Counted from the stretch's first letter, positions 1-9,259 are shown. The stretch is 64,000 nt of DNA from JAFDZW01 sp035632315 (GCA_035632315.1 DASQGZ010000049.1:1-64000), one strand, 5' to 3'. Made by a program: numbers and translations. The notes: generated from the sequence alone by a model not told the origin.

Positions 1-1006
1 TATTATGCACTCCGGCGCCAAATCCCCCGCCAACGTAGGCGATATCGGCATATTGATACAAAGCAAATAACTTACCGATGGTATCGACAATGACGACGGA
101 CTCGCCATTATAATTATGTATCTGCGAAAATAAAATTGCTCGTTTGCCGTACTGTTCGCTCAATGAAGTAATATGACCCGGCGAAACTTCATGCGGTACA
201 AGAATGCTGACGAGTCGAACCCCGATGCTGCTATTATCCACCAACTGTTTCAGCAACGCCTCGTCTGCTTCCCAGGTGCTTCCGGCGATAAGCACCATTT
301 TATCTGCAAACGTCATCGGCAATATATTTTCATTTTTTGTCAGTACTTCATTCTTTCGCGTTATGACCTGATCAAATCGTGTGTCTCCCGAAACCGACAT
401 TTTCTTCTCATCTATGCCAAGCCGGACGAGCGCCAGTTTATCTGATTGCCCGATCGTTAATATCCGGTCAAGATTTTGATAGGTCGTTCTGTAGAGTACG
501 CGCGTGAACGGATTACGAAATTTTTTTTCGTTGACCGTCGCACAAACAAGAATGCTTCCGATCTTTCGCGCAGAGAGTTCATCGGCAAGGGTATGCCACA
601 CATCGTAGCGAATAAAAATGAACTGGTCCGGCTTTGTCAGGTCGAGAAAACATCGAACGTTCTTCAGTGTATCGAACGGCAGGTATGTAATAAGATCAGG
701 GGTCGTATACTTTCCTATTGCATTTTCATACCCGCTCGGTGAAAAAAAAGTGAGGTGAATGTGAATAGCCGGATCGTCAGCTTTCAGTTTTTCAATAAGT
801 GGCGTTGCTTGTTCGAGTTCGCCGAAGGACGCAACGTGAATAATTATTTTTTTTCGTGAGGCTGCAACCGTTTCATAGTGCTCTTCGGTCGTTCGCCACA
901 ATGTCCGTCTACCGTTGATCGCCTGACGAAGTTTTGGATTCAATCGTGCGGCCAACCGAAGCGCAAATGCGGTGATTGCTATTGCAGCACGATAGAGCGT
1001 CCGCAT
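1..1006 (-). CDS. waaA: 3-deoxy-D-manno-octulosonic acid (Kdo) transferase, 3' end cut by window edge
   Basis: The frame runs on the minus strand from ATG at 1006 to the window edge without a stop, so the C-terminus is missing. WaaA adds Kdo from CMP-Kdo to lipid A precursor at the inner face of the cytoplasmic membrane. The translation opens with MRTLYR and a hydrophobic stretch. It carries an ASFGELEQATPLIE segment equivalent to the acceptor/catalytic Glu loop, then GDTRFD, GSTWEADE and YVGGGFGAGVHN, which are hallmark motifs of this GT-B family. About 335 of the usual 410-430 residues are visible. It shows that the cell makes a Kdo-containing lipopolysaccharide. The start lies next to a 7-bp repeat array that separates it from lipA. 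Seen: motifs and open frame. Inferred: completeness beyond the edge. Confidence 0.93.
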   Translation of the reverse strand, partial: MRTLYRAAIAITAFALRLAARLNPKLRQAINGRRTLWRTTEEHYETVAASRKKIIIHVASFGELEQATPLIEKLKADDPAIHIHLTFFSPSGYENAIGKYTTPDLITYLPFDTLKNVRCFLDLTKPDQFIFIRYDVWHTLADELSARKIGSILVCATVNEKKFRNPFTRVLYRTTYQNLDRILTIGQSDKLALVRLGIDEKKMSVSGDTRFDQVITRKNEVLTKNENILPMTFADKMVLIAGSTWEADEALLKQLVDNSSIGVRLVSILVPHEVSPGHITSLSEQYGKRAILFSQIHNYNGESVVIVDTIGKLFALYQYADIAYVGGGFGAGVHN

Positions 1007-1009
1007 CGC

Positions 1010-1046
1010 AATTTTTAATTTTGCATTTTTAATTTTTAATTCTCAA
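1010..1046. repeat. 7-bp tandem array (ATTTTTA words)
   Basis: Five or so successive heptads of the form ATTTTTA, ATTTTGC, ATTTTTA, ATTTTTA, ATTCTCA fill the gap between waaA and lipA and run into the lipA stop region. This is one of about a dozen intergenic heptad arrays in the window. Confidence 0.75.
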
Positions 1047-1918
1047 ATGTGATCGGCAGCGTGATACGAACTGCGGACAAGCGGACCGGACTCAACGTTG
1101 CGAAAGCCCATTTCCATACCGATATCGTGGAGTTCATTGAATTCATCGGGATGCAGAAACCGTGCAACCGGCAGATGATACGGCGTTGGCTGCAGGTATT
1201 GACCAAGTGTGAGGATGTCAACTTTTATCTCAACAAGATCGGTCATCACTCGTAGGAGTTCTTCACGGCTTTCACCAAGACCGAGCATAATACCTGTCTT
1301 TGTGATGAAGCCCTCCGATTTTGCTTGCTGCAATACTCCGAGCGACCAATGATACTTCGCCTGCGGGCGCACCGTGCGATACATTGACGGAACGGTCTCA
1401 GTATTATGATTCAAAATATCCGGCTTTGCATCGAAGATAAGACGAAGAGACTCAGCTCGCGCTTTGAAATCCGGGATCAATACTTCTATGCGCGTCGTCG
1501 GATTTTTTTCGCGGACGGCTTTGATCGTTGCGGCAAACACGCCCGCGCCGCCATCTGAGAGTTCATCACGATTGACGCTCGTGATGACAACATGTCGTAA
1601 ATTCATCAGTCGTGTTGCTTCGGCGACACGGTTCGGTTCGTCGGTATCGAGATGCGTGGGGCGTCCGGTTTTCACAGCGCAAAACCCGCAGGAGCGCGTA
1701 CAGGTATCTCCGAGGATCATAAACGTCGCAGTGCCGCTATTCCAGCATTCGGCAACATTCGGGCAGCGCGCTTCTTCGCAGACGGTGTGCAGTTCGTTCT
1801 CGCGCATAATACCCATCAGGCGCGAATAATTCTCACCCGACGGCACGCGCACTTTCAGCCACTCGGGCCGCGGCTTGCGCGGTTCTGGTCTCTCAATAAC
1901 CGGTAAATCTAAAAGCAT
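1043..1918 (-). CDS. lipA: Lipoyl synthase (radical SAM)
   Basis: Inserts two sulfurs into protein-bound octanoyl groups to give lipoyl cofactor for 2-oxoacid dehydrogenases and the glycine cleavage system. Two [4Fe-4S] sites are visible: the auxiliary cluster motif CEEARCPNVAEC and the radical-SAM motif CTRSCGFC. The C-terminal RSSY that ligates the auxiliary cluster is also present. I chose ATG at 1918 (291 residues, normal for LipA) because the open frame upstream to 2011 only adds a segment overlapping the OmpA gene. No lipB is adjacent. The gene lies 46 nt after the OmpA-PD40 stop on the same strand. Confidence 0.97.
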   Translation of the reverse strand: MLLDLPVIERPEPRKPRPEWLKVRVPSGENYSRLMGIMRENELHTVCEEARCPNVAECWNSGTATFMILGDTCTRSCGFCAVKTGRPTHLDTDEPNRVAEATRLMNLRHVVITSVNRDELSDGGAGVFAATIKAVREKNPTTRIEVLIPDFKARAESLRLIFDAKPDILNHNTETVPSMYRTVRPQAKYHWSLGVLQQAKSEGFITKTGIMLGLGESREELLRVMTDLVEIKVDILTLGQYLQPTPYHLPVARFLHPDEFNELHDIGMEMGFRNVESGPLVRSSYHAADHI

Positions 1919-1964
1919 AACGCAAGGTAAACAACGTCTATGAGTGTTGAGTTTGAGTCTCGTT

Positions 1965-3998
1965 TTACTTCCCGATGGTAAACTCCACTCTTCGGTTCTG
2001 CTGTCTGCCATCTTCGGTATCGTTGGTAGCTATTGGCTTCGATGCGCCAAATCCTTTCGCGGTTATTCGTGATTTTGCAATGCCTTTTGCGATAAGATAA
2101 TTTCTGACCGAGATCGCTCGTGCTTGCGATAACTTTTGATTCAACGATTCGCTGCCTTTATTATCGGTGTGTCCGCTGATCTCGAGCGTAATAGCCGGCT
2201 GCTGTTTCAACATCACGACGAGCCGGTCCAGGACGGCATTCGATTCTTCATGAAGAACACTTTTATTAAAATCAAAGAAGATATTGTTAAGCCGGACGGT
2301 TTCGCCTGCTTCGAAGGGAACAAGTTTCAGGTCGCGATTTATTTCTTTATATTCAGTCACTTTTTTTACATCGAGATTTTCGTCAACAGGGATATACCCT
2401 TTGACTTCGGCGCGGAAGCCATACATTTGTCCTGCAGGAAGCACGATCTTGTAACTGCCGTCTTTCGGATTGCTATGCGCGATGCCGGCATCTTTGGCAC
2501 CGGGTAAAATTTCGTAATGAATATCAGCGGCGAGCGGCTTGCCTGTTTTCCCATCAAACACTTTCCCGCTGACGAGCACAACCGGTTCGGGCTTGAGCGC
2601 CGGAGGAAGTTTTGCGCGAAAAATATCGAGGCTATTGCCGTAGGCATCTTTATTCGAAACGAAATATGCATACTCGCCCGATGCCGGAACAGTATAATAT
2701 GCATCCCATTCCGGGGTATTAAAGTCCGGTCCCAGATTTTGCGGTTCGCTCCAATTCTCCCACGTATCGTCGAGGCGTTTGGTCATAAACATATCGACAG
2801 AGCCATACCCGGGATGTCCGTCAGAAGAAAAATACAGTGTTTTACCGTCTGACGCTAAGAATGGCATTCCCTCATCGGCCGCCGAATTCACTGTTGTACC
2901 AAGATTTTTCGGACCTTGCCATGAACCGTCATCTTGAAGAAAGTACACATAGAGGTCGCGCCCTCCATTTCCTTCTTCACGCTGCAAACTCATAATGATC
3001 TTTTTTCCGTCGTTTGCCAGACAAAATTCCATAAAGTGATGCGTCGTATGCGTATCCATCTTTAAGCGGTCAGGTTTGCTCCAGCCATTAGTTGTCCGCT
3101 TGGTCGTCCAGATGCCGAATGATGGTCCGGCATCCGGTTTCTCATTGTATATTCCACCGATGAGCGCCATGTTGCCGTCCGGTGTGATCGAAGCAAGGAA
3201 TGTTCCGTTTCCGTTATTGAGCAATGGTCCGATATTATGGGCAGGTCCCCAGCTGCCGTTCGGAAGAACCTCCGAATACCAAATGTTATCGCAGGCTTTG
3301 CCTGGCATATACCCATAGTTCGCAGGGTTATCTTTACTGTCAAAGTAAAGCGTTTTACCGTCCGGAGATATTACCGGAAAAACTTCATCGTACGGAGAGT
3401 TCACGTTCGGACCGAGATTTTCTTTGACACCGAATATTTTCGAACCGGGCGCAATGTTGATCTCTGCTTTGACAGGAATTTTGCTATCCGAAATTCCGAT
3501 CGCGTCGATCTCATTATACCCGCGTACCAGACCGCATTGCAACACCAGTTCGACAGCCACTACTTTATAGTCCGTTTTTTTGAAGAATACATTCATCACG
3601 CGCGACGGGACGCCCGCCGGAGCAGGGTCACCAAAATATACTCGATGAGGTTTGTCCGCTGCGTCGTATAAAATAACTTGCTGCACGGCTCCGGGATTGA
3701 AGTTTTCCGCTATCGCAACCTGCTGGATCTTCATCGGATTATTATACCCGACTTTTATATGCGCTTCCCCGCCGCCGAACGCCGCATCGTTCTTTGCGAC
3801 CCATGCACACGGGCTGTCGCCGGATGCAGGGCACTTATTCGGCTTGCCTAATACTTGGTTTGCCGAATACTCTTTCGTTCCGAATTGCGACGAGAATGAA
3901 ATAACTTCCGATGCCCACTGAACATCCTGTGCCTGAAGTGTGCTGCACGCAAGGACAAGAATAATTATGGACGCAAATGCAGTATAATATCGCTTCAC
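1965..3998 (-). CDS. PD40 beta-propeller protein with C-terminal OmpA peptidoglycan-binding domain
   Basis: Predicted exported envelope protein of about 677 residues. In order: signal peptide ending near STLQAQ; an N-terminal all-beta module (about residues 25-180); WD40-like PD40 repeats with DGKTLYF and SPDG words (about 210-480); a carboxypeptidase-regulatory-like module (GKVFDGKTGKPL); and an OmpA_C domain with NIFFDFNKS, GHTDNKG and NRRVEF. The OmpA domain is expected to bind diaminopimelate in peptidoglycan. GTG at 3998 begins VKRYYTAF directly before the hydrophobic core. ATG at 4028 is also open, but it lies upstream of a -7-like box (rc of 4014-4021), so I favour 3998. A paralogous architecture recurs at 56294-58477. 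Its cargo or partner is unknown. Confidence 0.9.
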   Translation of the reverse strand: MKRYYTAFASIIILVLACSTLQAQDVQWASEVISFSSQFGTKEYSANQVLGKPNKCPASGDSPCAWVAKNDAAFGGGEAHIKVGYNNPMKIQQVAIAENFNPGAVQQVILYDAADKPHRVYFGDPAPAGVPSRVMNVFFKKTDYKVVAVELVLQCGLVRGYNEIDAIGISDSKIPVKAEINIAPGSKIFGVKENLGPNVNSPYDEVFPVISPDGKTLYFDSKDNPANYGYMPGKACDNIWYSEVLPNGSWGPAHNIGPLLNNGNGTFLASITPDGNMALIGGIYNEKPDAGPSFGIWTTKRTTNGWSKPDRLKMDTHTTHHFMEFCLANDGKKIIMSLQREEGNGGRDLYVYFLQDDGSWQGPKNLGTTVNSAADEGMPFLASDGKTLYFSSDGHPGYGSVDMFMTKRLDDTWENWSEPQNLGPDFNTPEWDAYYTVPASGEYAYFVSNKDAYGNSLDIFRAKLPPALKPEPVVLVSGKVFDGKTGKPLAADIHYEILPGAKDAGIAHSNPKDGSYKIVLPAGQMYGFRAEVKGYIPVDENLDVKKVTEYKEINRDLKLVPFEAGETVRLNNIFFDFNKSVLHEESNAVLDRLVVMLKQQPAITLEISGHTDNKGSESLNQKLSQARAISVRNYLIAKGIAKSRITAKGFGASKPIATNDTEDGRQQNRRVEFTIGK

Positions 3999-4102
3999 GA
4001 TTTCGTTGTAATCCGAACATAACAGCAATTCCCGTAGCAGGCATTCCGATAAATAACAGAACTGTTATTCACGGTTATGGTTACGGGCCGGTCAAACCCT
4101 CG

Positions 4103-4110
4103 TATTTTTG
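4103..4110 (+). promoter_or_regulatory. Bacteroidota -7 box TATTTTTG
   Basis: Exact match to TAnnTTTG, 15 nt before the ATG of the kinase-like gene. No convincing TTG lies 19-21 nt upstream, so this rests on the -7 element alone. It also argues against the TTG at 4108 as a start codon, since that TTG is part of the box. Confidence 0.5.
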
Positions 4111-4125
4111 CAGCCGATCGTTGTT

Positions 4126-4836
4126 ATGTCAGAAGTTATATCTACAGGGGTGAACGCGCGGGCTCGGCAGATCTCAATGTCAGGCGAATTGGCGAGGAAG
4201 ATGATCCATCTTTCGTCGCTTGCAATTCCCGTTGCATATAGTTTTCTTCCGAAAAGCACGATCTTATGGGTGCTGCTTCCGATGACAGCGATCGCCGTCA
4301 TTATTGACTACGGTAAATTTTATATTGGCGGCGTCGATAGATTTTATAAGTTTCTTTTCGGACCGATCCTTCGCGAACACGAAACCGACGGCACCCGGAA
4401 GCTGCTTTCGGGCGGTTCGTATGTGCTGATCAGCGCCTGTTTATGCATTATTATTTTTCCGAAAGTGATCGCGATCACGGCCTTCGCCGTCCTGATCGTC
4501 TCTGATGCGACGAGTGCACTGATCGGCAGGCGTTTCGGAAAACACGCATTCTTCGATAAATCCCTCGAAGGCTCGATCGCTTTTTTTGTCAGTGCGCTTC
4601 TTGTCATTTCACTTGCTCCGAAGGCAGCCGGTTCGATCACAGAATTTTTCGTTGCTGCATTTGGCGCACTCGTCGGGACGATTGCCGAAGCAATGAGCAC
4701 ACGGTTAAAGCTTGATGATAATTTCTCCGTGCCGTGCACGATCGGGATCACAATGTGGATTGTTTATTTTCTCCTGTCATTAACACATGACCCCTCCTAC
4801 GTCTCGCTCTACCGTCAGTTAATGCAACAGCCGTAA
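4126..4836 (+). CDS. Dolichol kinase / phytol kinase-like membrane enzyme (CTP-dependent lipid kinase family)
   Basis: Integral membrane protein of 236 residues with about seven hydrophobic segments. Conserved family words are ARKMIH near the N-terminus, KLLSGGSYVLIS, and the cytidylyl-binding-like VSDATSALIGRRFG followed by KSLEGSIAFF. These match the SEC59/VTE5 (dolichol/phytol/farnesol kinase) group, related to phosphatidate cytidylyltransferases. It probably phosphorylates a polyprenol or other isoprenoid alcohol, but the substrate cannot be read from the sequence. ATG 4126 was chosen over TTG 4108, which overlaps the -7 box. It is divergent from the OmpA-PD40 gene and followed closely by an outer-membrane protein gene with its own -7 box. 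Confidence 0.8.
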   Translation: MSEVISTGVNARARQISMSGELARKMIHLSSLAIPVAYSFLPKSTILWVLLPMTAIAVIIDYGKFYIGGVDRFYKFLFGPILREHETDGTRKLLSGGSYVLISACLCIIIFPKVIAITAFAVLIVSDATSALIGRRFGKHAFFDKSLEGSIAFFVSALLVISLAPKAAGSITEFFVAAFGALVGTIAEAMSTRLKLDDNFSVPCTIGITMWIVYFLLSLTHDPSYVSLYRQLMQQP

Positions 4837-4844
4837 ACTCGTCG

Positions 4845-4852
4845 TAATTTTG
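4845..4852 (+). promoter_or_regulatory. Bacteroidota -7 box TAATTTTG
   Basis: Exact TAnnTTTG, with ATG rather than TTG at the -33 position (N20). A transcript would start near 4858, which supports ATG 4879 over GTG 4858 as the start of the next gene. Confidence 0.5.
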
Positions 4853-4878
4853 CTTCTGTGAACGTCTGCCGCGCTGCA

Positions 4879-6693
4879 ATGCTGCGAATACTGTGTACTG
4901 TCTGTATTGGCGTGATCGTCTTTTGTGCGACGAATACTCATGCCCAATTTACCGGGCAGTTCGTCCTTGGCGGCAATTCTTCGTCGAATGTGGCGGGCAT
5001 TGATACCGCAGGCGGTGACAGAGCATTTACGCCGGAGATCACCTTACAAGATAAAGTACCGATCTCGCATCTGATTCATCTCGAATTCGAAGCATCATAT
5101 AATCCGAATATTTATACGACGACCCCGAATAATTCATATACAAAGTTTGATCTTTCAGCGATGGGAAATTTTTATTTATCTGAGAACACCGCAAAAAAAG
5201 AATTGCCGATCCTGCCGCCCGCACCCCATCCGACCATATTGCATGATACGCCAGCGAAGCCGCCCCCTGTTGCAACGCAGCCAATACCATCATCGCCGCC
5301 GGCAAAAGACAGCGCCGCACTCGCTGCCGAATCGCTTGAGCAGCTTGCCGACCGCCTTGATGCGCTCGATATCGACACAACCGGGATTTCCGATGACGAG
5401 GATAGCATCGATGCAGCGAATGATCTGAAAGACTCTCTCTCAGAATCGATGCTCGCCGTGAGCGAAGTGCTCCGAGCGCAGCCATATTCGGAAAGCATTC
5501 AGCAGGTGCTCACAGAAGAATTAACAGCCGATCTGAAATTGCTTTCTCAAATTCCGTTTCCGAAAAATAGAAAAGACAGCATTGATAGAGTGATCAGCCG
5601 AACGAATGACGGATTATCACGCTCGATCGCAAAAAAAGATCTCTTAGCGATGCCAACGAGTCCGCTTGACACGGCAAAGAAGCCATTGCCTGCTGCGATC
5701 GCAACGATCGTCAAACTGCCCGAGACCCAGACCGACGCCAACGACGCACCGGATATTACGCTCGTCAATGCTCTGACCGATTACACCGAGTTTTCGACTT
5801 CCGATCTTGTTCTTCGCGAAGACGCCCTCCCACGATCGTCGCTGACACTGGCTACGCTGCTCTCGGTTCCTGTGCAGTACGAGCAGCAGTCCAACCAGCC
5901 GGTCTATAAACAGTACAGTTACAATCAAATATCATTTGCACCGCGCCTGAGCATTTATCCGAGTGATAAAGCCGGGCTTGGATTGCTCTACACGTATCAG
6001 AATAATACCTATCCTGACGACACGCTTTTTACATTTTCGGAAAACCGTTTTCGTGCCGACGGAAGATTTGAGATCGGCTCGTTATTATTAGTCGGCGCTC
6101 AGATCGGGTTGAATCTTGGCAATTATTTGCACCCGCTCGATTCGACACTTCGCGGACCGAAGGGTAAAATTCTATTTCAGTACACCGAGCCGTCGAATTA
6201 TTCGCAAACGCAATTCGGATTGTTGGGATCCTTCATTGTTTCCGAGCGCACACATCTTGGGCTTGGCACTGTCTTAACGCGCTCTTCCGAATTGCACCCA
6301 TACCTGCTCGACAACTCACTCGGACGCAGCAAGACCAGCGGACAAGCGACCGACGATCCGTTCTCGTATGAACTATCGAAAGTCTTCACATTTATTACAA
6401 CCCGAGTTTTTTGGGACATCAATTCAGCCATAGATCTTGCATTCGAAACTCGCGACTATGGTAAAGGCGTCCTTCGAAAGAATGTGGGGGCTGTTGTGCC
6501 AAACAGAACAGATAAGGGAACACTCCTGACTATTGACATCACAAAAGATTTTTATATTGAAGACAGAATTTTTTCGATCTTCGATGTCATAACGCCCGAC
6601 CTGAATTTTCAGTATTCGAAATATAACTCAACGATCAAACTCTACACGTACAACGACTTCACCAGTTCTCTATCCGTAGCATTTGGTTTCTGA
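4879..6693 (+). CDS. Outer-membrane beta-barrel protein with long acidic/Ala-Pro internal insertion
   Basis: I recognise no family. Residues 1-22 form a signal peptide (MLRILCTVCIGVIVF, cleavage after HAQ). A short beta-rich N-terminal part (about 25-105, resembling the opening strands of a barrel) is followed by roughly 220 residues of low-complexity Pro/Ala/Asp/Ser sequence with helical repeats such as LAAESLEQLADRLDALD. A beta-strand-rich C-terminal half follows (about 335-604), with alternating aromatic residues and a terminal Phe (VAFGF), typical of outer-membrane barrels. GTG 4858 is an alternative start. It sits 1 nt before the methyltransferase start, so both may be co-transcribed. 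Confidence 0.75.
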   Translation: MLRILCTVCIGVIVFCATNTHAQFTGQFVLGGNSSSNVAGIDTAGGDRAFTPEITLQDKVPISHLIHLEFEASYNPNIYTTTPNNSYTKFDLSAMGNFYLSENTAKKELPILPPAPHPTILHDTPAKPPPVATQPIPSSPPAKDSAALAAESLEQLADRLDALDIDTTGISDDEDSIDAANDLKDSLSESMLAVSEVLRAQPYSESIQQVLTEELTADLKLLSQIPFPKNRKDSIDRVISRTNDGLSRSIAKKDLLAMPTSPLDTAKKPLPAAIATIVKLPETQTDANDAPDITLVNALTDYTEFSTSDLVLREDALPRSSLTLATLLSVPVQYEQQSNQPVYKQYSYNQISFAPRLSIYPSDKAGLGLLYTYQNNTYPDDTLFTFSENRFRADGRFEIGSLLLVGAQIGLNLGNYLHPLDSTLRGPKGKILFQYTEPSNYSQTQFGLLGSFIVSERTHLGLGTVLTRSSELHPYLLDNSLGRSKTSGQATDDPFSYELSKVFTFITTRVFWDINSAIDLAFETRDYGKGVLRKNVGAVVPNRTDKGTLLTIDITKDFYIEDRIFSIFDVITPDLNFQYSKYNSTIKLYTYNDFTSSLSVAFGF

Positions 6694-6694
6694 T

Positions 6695-7546
6695 ATGCCA
6701 TCACCGCTGAACAAAACGATCAAACTTACTTCTGCCGATGCGCGGATGAAAATCCCGATTCTCCCGAAGAAAAATTTCCAGGAGAATATGATCTATTGCG
6801 GCGAAGCGATCGGTGCGCTGCAGATACTACCGAAGCACTCGTTCGATCTTGTCATTGCCGATCCGCCGTATAATAACGGCGTCGATTTCGGCAACGACAG
6901 CGACAAACAGCGTGAAGAGCACTATTGCAACTGGGTGACGAAGTGGGTGAAACTTCTGCCGCGAGTCGCAACGAAAACCGCATCGTTCTATATTTGCTGC
7001 GACTGGGTCCATAGCGGGTTTTATCAGGAAGCGATGGAAGCCGCCGGACTCACCGTTATCAATCGCATTACCTGGAAACGCGATAAAGGCAGAGGCGCGA
7101 AGCGAAACTGGAAGCAGAATATGGAAGATATTTGGTTTGCGGTACGCGATCCTAAAGAATACACATTCAATCTTGATCGCGTCAAGCTCAAGAAACCCGT
7201 CATCGCACCCTACCGCACAGGCGGCAAACCAAAAGATTGGTATGTGAACGAAGACGGCGAACCCGAGCGGCTGACGCATCCATCTAATATATGGGTCGAT
7301 CTTACTGTTCCCTTTTGGTCAATGCCCGAAAACACCGAGCACCCAACGCAAAAACCGGAAGCAATGATCGAGCGCATCATCGAAGCATCGAGCAACCAAG
7401 GCGACAACATACTCGACCTCTTCAGCGGCTCCGGCACAACGAGCGTCGTCGCGAAACGATTAGATAGGAAATTTATCGGAATTGAACTCAATCCTGATTA
7501 TGTACGACTTGCTACGAAACGATTAGCACAACAAACCACTGAATAA
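6695..7546 (+). CDS. Site-specific DNA methyltransferase, beta class (N6-adenine or N4-cytosine), no partner nuclease
   Basis: Transfers methyl from S-adenosylmethionine to an exocyclic amino group of DNA. Motif IV IADPPYNNG (about residues 54-62) precedes motif I DLFSGSGTTSVVAKRL near the C-terminus, the order of beta-class enzymes such as CcrM. GIELNPDYVRLA completes the SAM pocket. DPPY fits N6-adenine methylation slightly better. At 283 residues it is complete. No restriction gene is adjacent; its neighbours are an outer-membrane protein and an amidase, so it is probably an orphan with a housekeeping or epigenetic role. ATG 6695 starts 1 nt after the preceding stop. The recognition sequence cannot be predicted. 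Confidence 0.9.
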   Translation: MPSPLNKTIKLTSADARMKIPILPKKNFQENMIYCGEAIGALQILPKHSFDLVIADPPYNNGVDFGNDSDKQREEHYCNWVTKWVKLLPRVATKTASFYICCDWVHSGFYQEAMEAAGLTVINRITWKRDKGRGAKRNWKQNMEDIWFAVRDPKEYTFNLDRVKLKKPVIAPYRTGGKPKDWYVNEDGEPERLTHPSNIWVDLTVPFWSMPENTEHPTQKPEAMIERIIEASSNQGDNILDLFSGSGTTSVVAKRLDRKFIGIELNPDYVRLATKRLAQQTTE

Positions 7547-7550
7547 GCCT

Positions 7551-8441
7551 ATGTCTGAACTGGTGAATGAATTTGACGATGAAGTAGGAGGTACGATCGT
7601 TGGCGTCGTACAATTCGCGCCCGCGCACAAAGACCTCAAAAAAAATATTGCGAACGTCTGCGATCTCATCGCACATTGCACTGCAGATCTTCTTGTCTTT
7701 CCGGAGCTATCGCTCTCGGGGTATGCTTTTTCGTCGCCTGAAGAAGCACGACCGTTCGCGATCGAAGCAGATGGCGAAGAAATTCAAAACATTGCTGCCT
7801 GTGCCCGATCAAATAAAGTAGCTATCGTGCTTGGGTTCGCACAAGCCGAGGGTGATGACCTGTTTAATTCCTCTGTTGCGATCAGCTCGACCGGTGATAT
7901 TGCCGGCCTGTATCAAAAGCAGCATTTGTTCTATTATGAGAAGATGGTCTTCTATCAGGGCGAGCTCGGGCGACCGGTCTTCGATGTCATGATTCGCGAC
8001 GACCGCTCCGTCAAGGTCGGGATGGAGATCTGTTACGATTGGCGCTTCCCTGAGAACACACTTGAGATGGCATTTCAAGGTGCGGAGATCGTTGCCATTC
8101 CATCTAATATTGTCACGACAACCGGGATGCTCCATGAGACACTGCGAGTTCGTGCCTTCGATAATAAGGTCATCATCGCTTTTGCCGATAGAATTGGCTC
8201 TGAAATGCTTGAGACCGAGGCCGGACAGGAGAAATTGAAATTCCGGGGCGAAAGCTGTATTATCAATTATAATGGCGAGATACTTTCGAAGCTATCAACT
8301 ACTGAAAATTCAATAGCTTACGCTACCGTTAGGACAGAGAAGACTCATTCCAAACGTATCAACGATCATAACGATCTTTTCGAGGACAGGAAACAATTGG
8401 ATGCTGGGGTTGTCCAGAACGAAGAGGAGGATGAAGAATAA
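7551..8441 (+). CDS. Carbon-nitrogen hydrolase (nitrilase superfamily)
   Basis: Amidase-type hydrolase of 296 residues. The Glu-Lys-Cys triad is visible: Glu in FPELSLSGY, Lys in YQKQHLFYYEK and Cys in MEICYDWRFPE. The EICYDWRFPE form is typical of aliphatic amidase/N-carbamoyl-type members. The substrate is not determinable. The C-terminus ends in an acidic tail (EEEDEE). It starts 4 nt after the methyltransferase stop and is probably co-transcribed with it. A second, different amidase occurs at 25271-26149. Confidence 0.88.
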   Translation: MSELVNEFDDEVGGTIVGVVQFAPAHKDLKKNIANVCDLIAHCTADLLVFPELSLSGYAFSSPEEARPFAIEADGEEIQNIAACARSNKVAIVLGFAQAEGDDLFNSSVAISSTGDIAGLYQKQHLFYYEKMVFYQGELGRPVFDVMIRDDRSVKVGMEICYDWRFPENTLEMAFQGAEIVAIPSNIVTTTGMLHETLRVRAFDNKVIIAFADRIGSEMLETEAGQEKLKFRGESCIINYNGEILSKLSTTENSIAYATVRTEKTHSKRINDHNDLFEDRKQLDAGVVQNEEEDEE

Positions 8442-8477
8442 ATTTGCATTTGAATCCATAAAAGTGCTTAATTTGGT

Positions 8478-8485
8478 TAATTTTG
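8478..8485 (+). promoter_or_regulatory. Bacteroidota -7 box TAATTTTG
   Basis: Exact TAnnTTTG in an AT-rich spacer between the amidase and RlpA. No clear TTG lies at N19-21. Initiation near 8492 leaves a leader of about 60 nt and rules out the TTG codon at 8483. Confidence 0.45.
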
Positions 8486-8551
8486 GCACGTAATTTGCAT
8501 ATAAAATTTCTGAAACTAAAGTGGCTCCTAAAACGTAGTGTTGGCTCACGG

Positions 8552-9214
8552 ATGACACGGGTAAATAATATAAAGCGACTCTCCAAAGAAATGGTGGATA
8601 CGTCTGCCCAGATCGTACTGGAGTTTCCGCGCGCGGTGATCACTGCCGAAGAAAAGCTTCGCCGCCGTGTTCAGGCGTTCGTCCGGGTTGCCCTTGCCAC
8701 ATCGTTCCTCTGGCTGACTGCTATTATTTCACTCGGTGCAACTGTTACCGATGCCGTTGCGAAGACCGTCGGCAAAGATAAGAACCAAAAAGAGCGCCGC
8801 ATCCACCTCCGCACTAACCGCCTTTCCGATAAGAATGCCGCTTCGATGAAGGGGACTGCTTCCTGGTATGGCAAACATTTTCATAAACGCTTGACTGCAT
8901 CCGGCAGACCATTCGATAAGAATGCAATGATGGCTGCCCACCGCTCCCTTCCGTTCGGTACAATAGTGCGTGTCACCAATACCGAGAATGGCAAGTCCTG
9001 TTTAGTCGAGATCACCGACCGTGGTCCATTCGTGCGCAAGCGCATTATCGATCTTTCCGAAGCTGCTGCAAAAGCGCTTGATTTTACCGACCAAGGCACC
9101 ACGCATGTCGTGCTTGAAGTTGTCAGTCAGGAATATGCGAGCCTTGTATATAGCGTACGTCCGTTTATGATGATATCCGATGCGCTTCGGATGCCGGGCT
9201 TTGCAGCCCGCTAA
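8552..9214 (+). CDS. rlpA: RlpA-like double-psi beta-barrel septal protein
   Basis: About 220 residues. After a basic N-terminus there is one hydrophobic segment (about 45-68, a signal or anchor). The C-terminal half is a DPBB domain with the RlpA signature: GTASWYG, ASGRPFDKN, MMAAHRSLPFGT, VTDRGPF-like ITDRGPF and IIDLSEAAA. RlpA proteins act on, or bind, denuded peptidoglycan at the septum; some are lytic transglycosylases. There is no lipobox and no SPOR domain, both present in E. coli RlpA. ATG 8552 was chosen because the upstream TTG at 8483 lies in the -7 box. The leftover sequence ends in a GC-rich palindrome (CGGGCTTTGCAGCCCG). Confidence 0.88.
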   Translation: MTRVNNIKRLSKEMVDTSAQIVLEFPRAVITAEEKLRRRVQAFVRVALATSFLWLTAIISLGATVTDAVAKTVGKDKNQKERRIHLRTNRLSDKNAASMKGTASWYGKHFHKRLTASGRPFDKNAMMAAHRSLPFGTIVRVTNTENGKSCLVEITDRGPFVRKRIIDLSEAAAKALDFTDQGTTHVVLEVVSQEYASLVYSVRPFMMISDALRMPGFAAR

Positions 9215-9259
9215 TAGGCTGGGCCACAACTAAATTTCCCTTCTTCATCCGTTCTATCG

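Noticed and set aside
173..742. Plus-strand frames at the left edge
   Set aside because: The minus-strand frame through the same region encodes Kdo transferase motifs and runs off the window edge.
6695..7546. Restriction-modification system at the first methyltransferase
   Set aside because: Neighbours are an outer-membrane protein and an amidase; no nuclease gene is adjacent.
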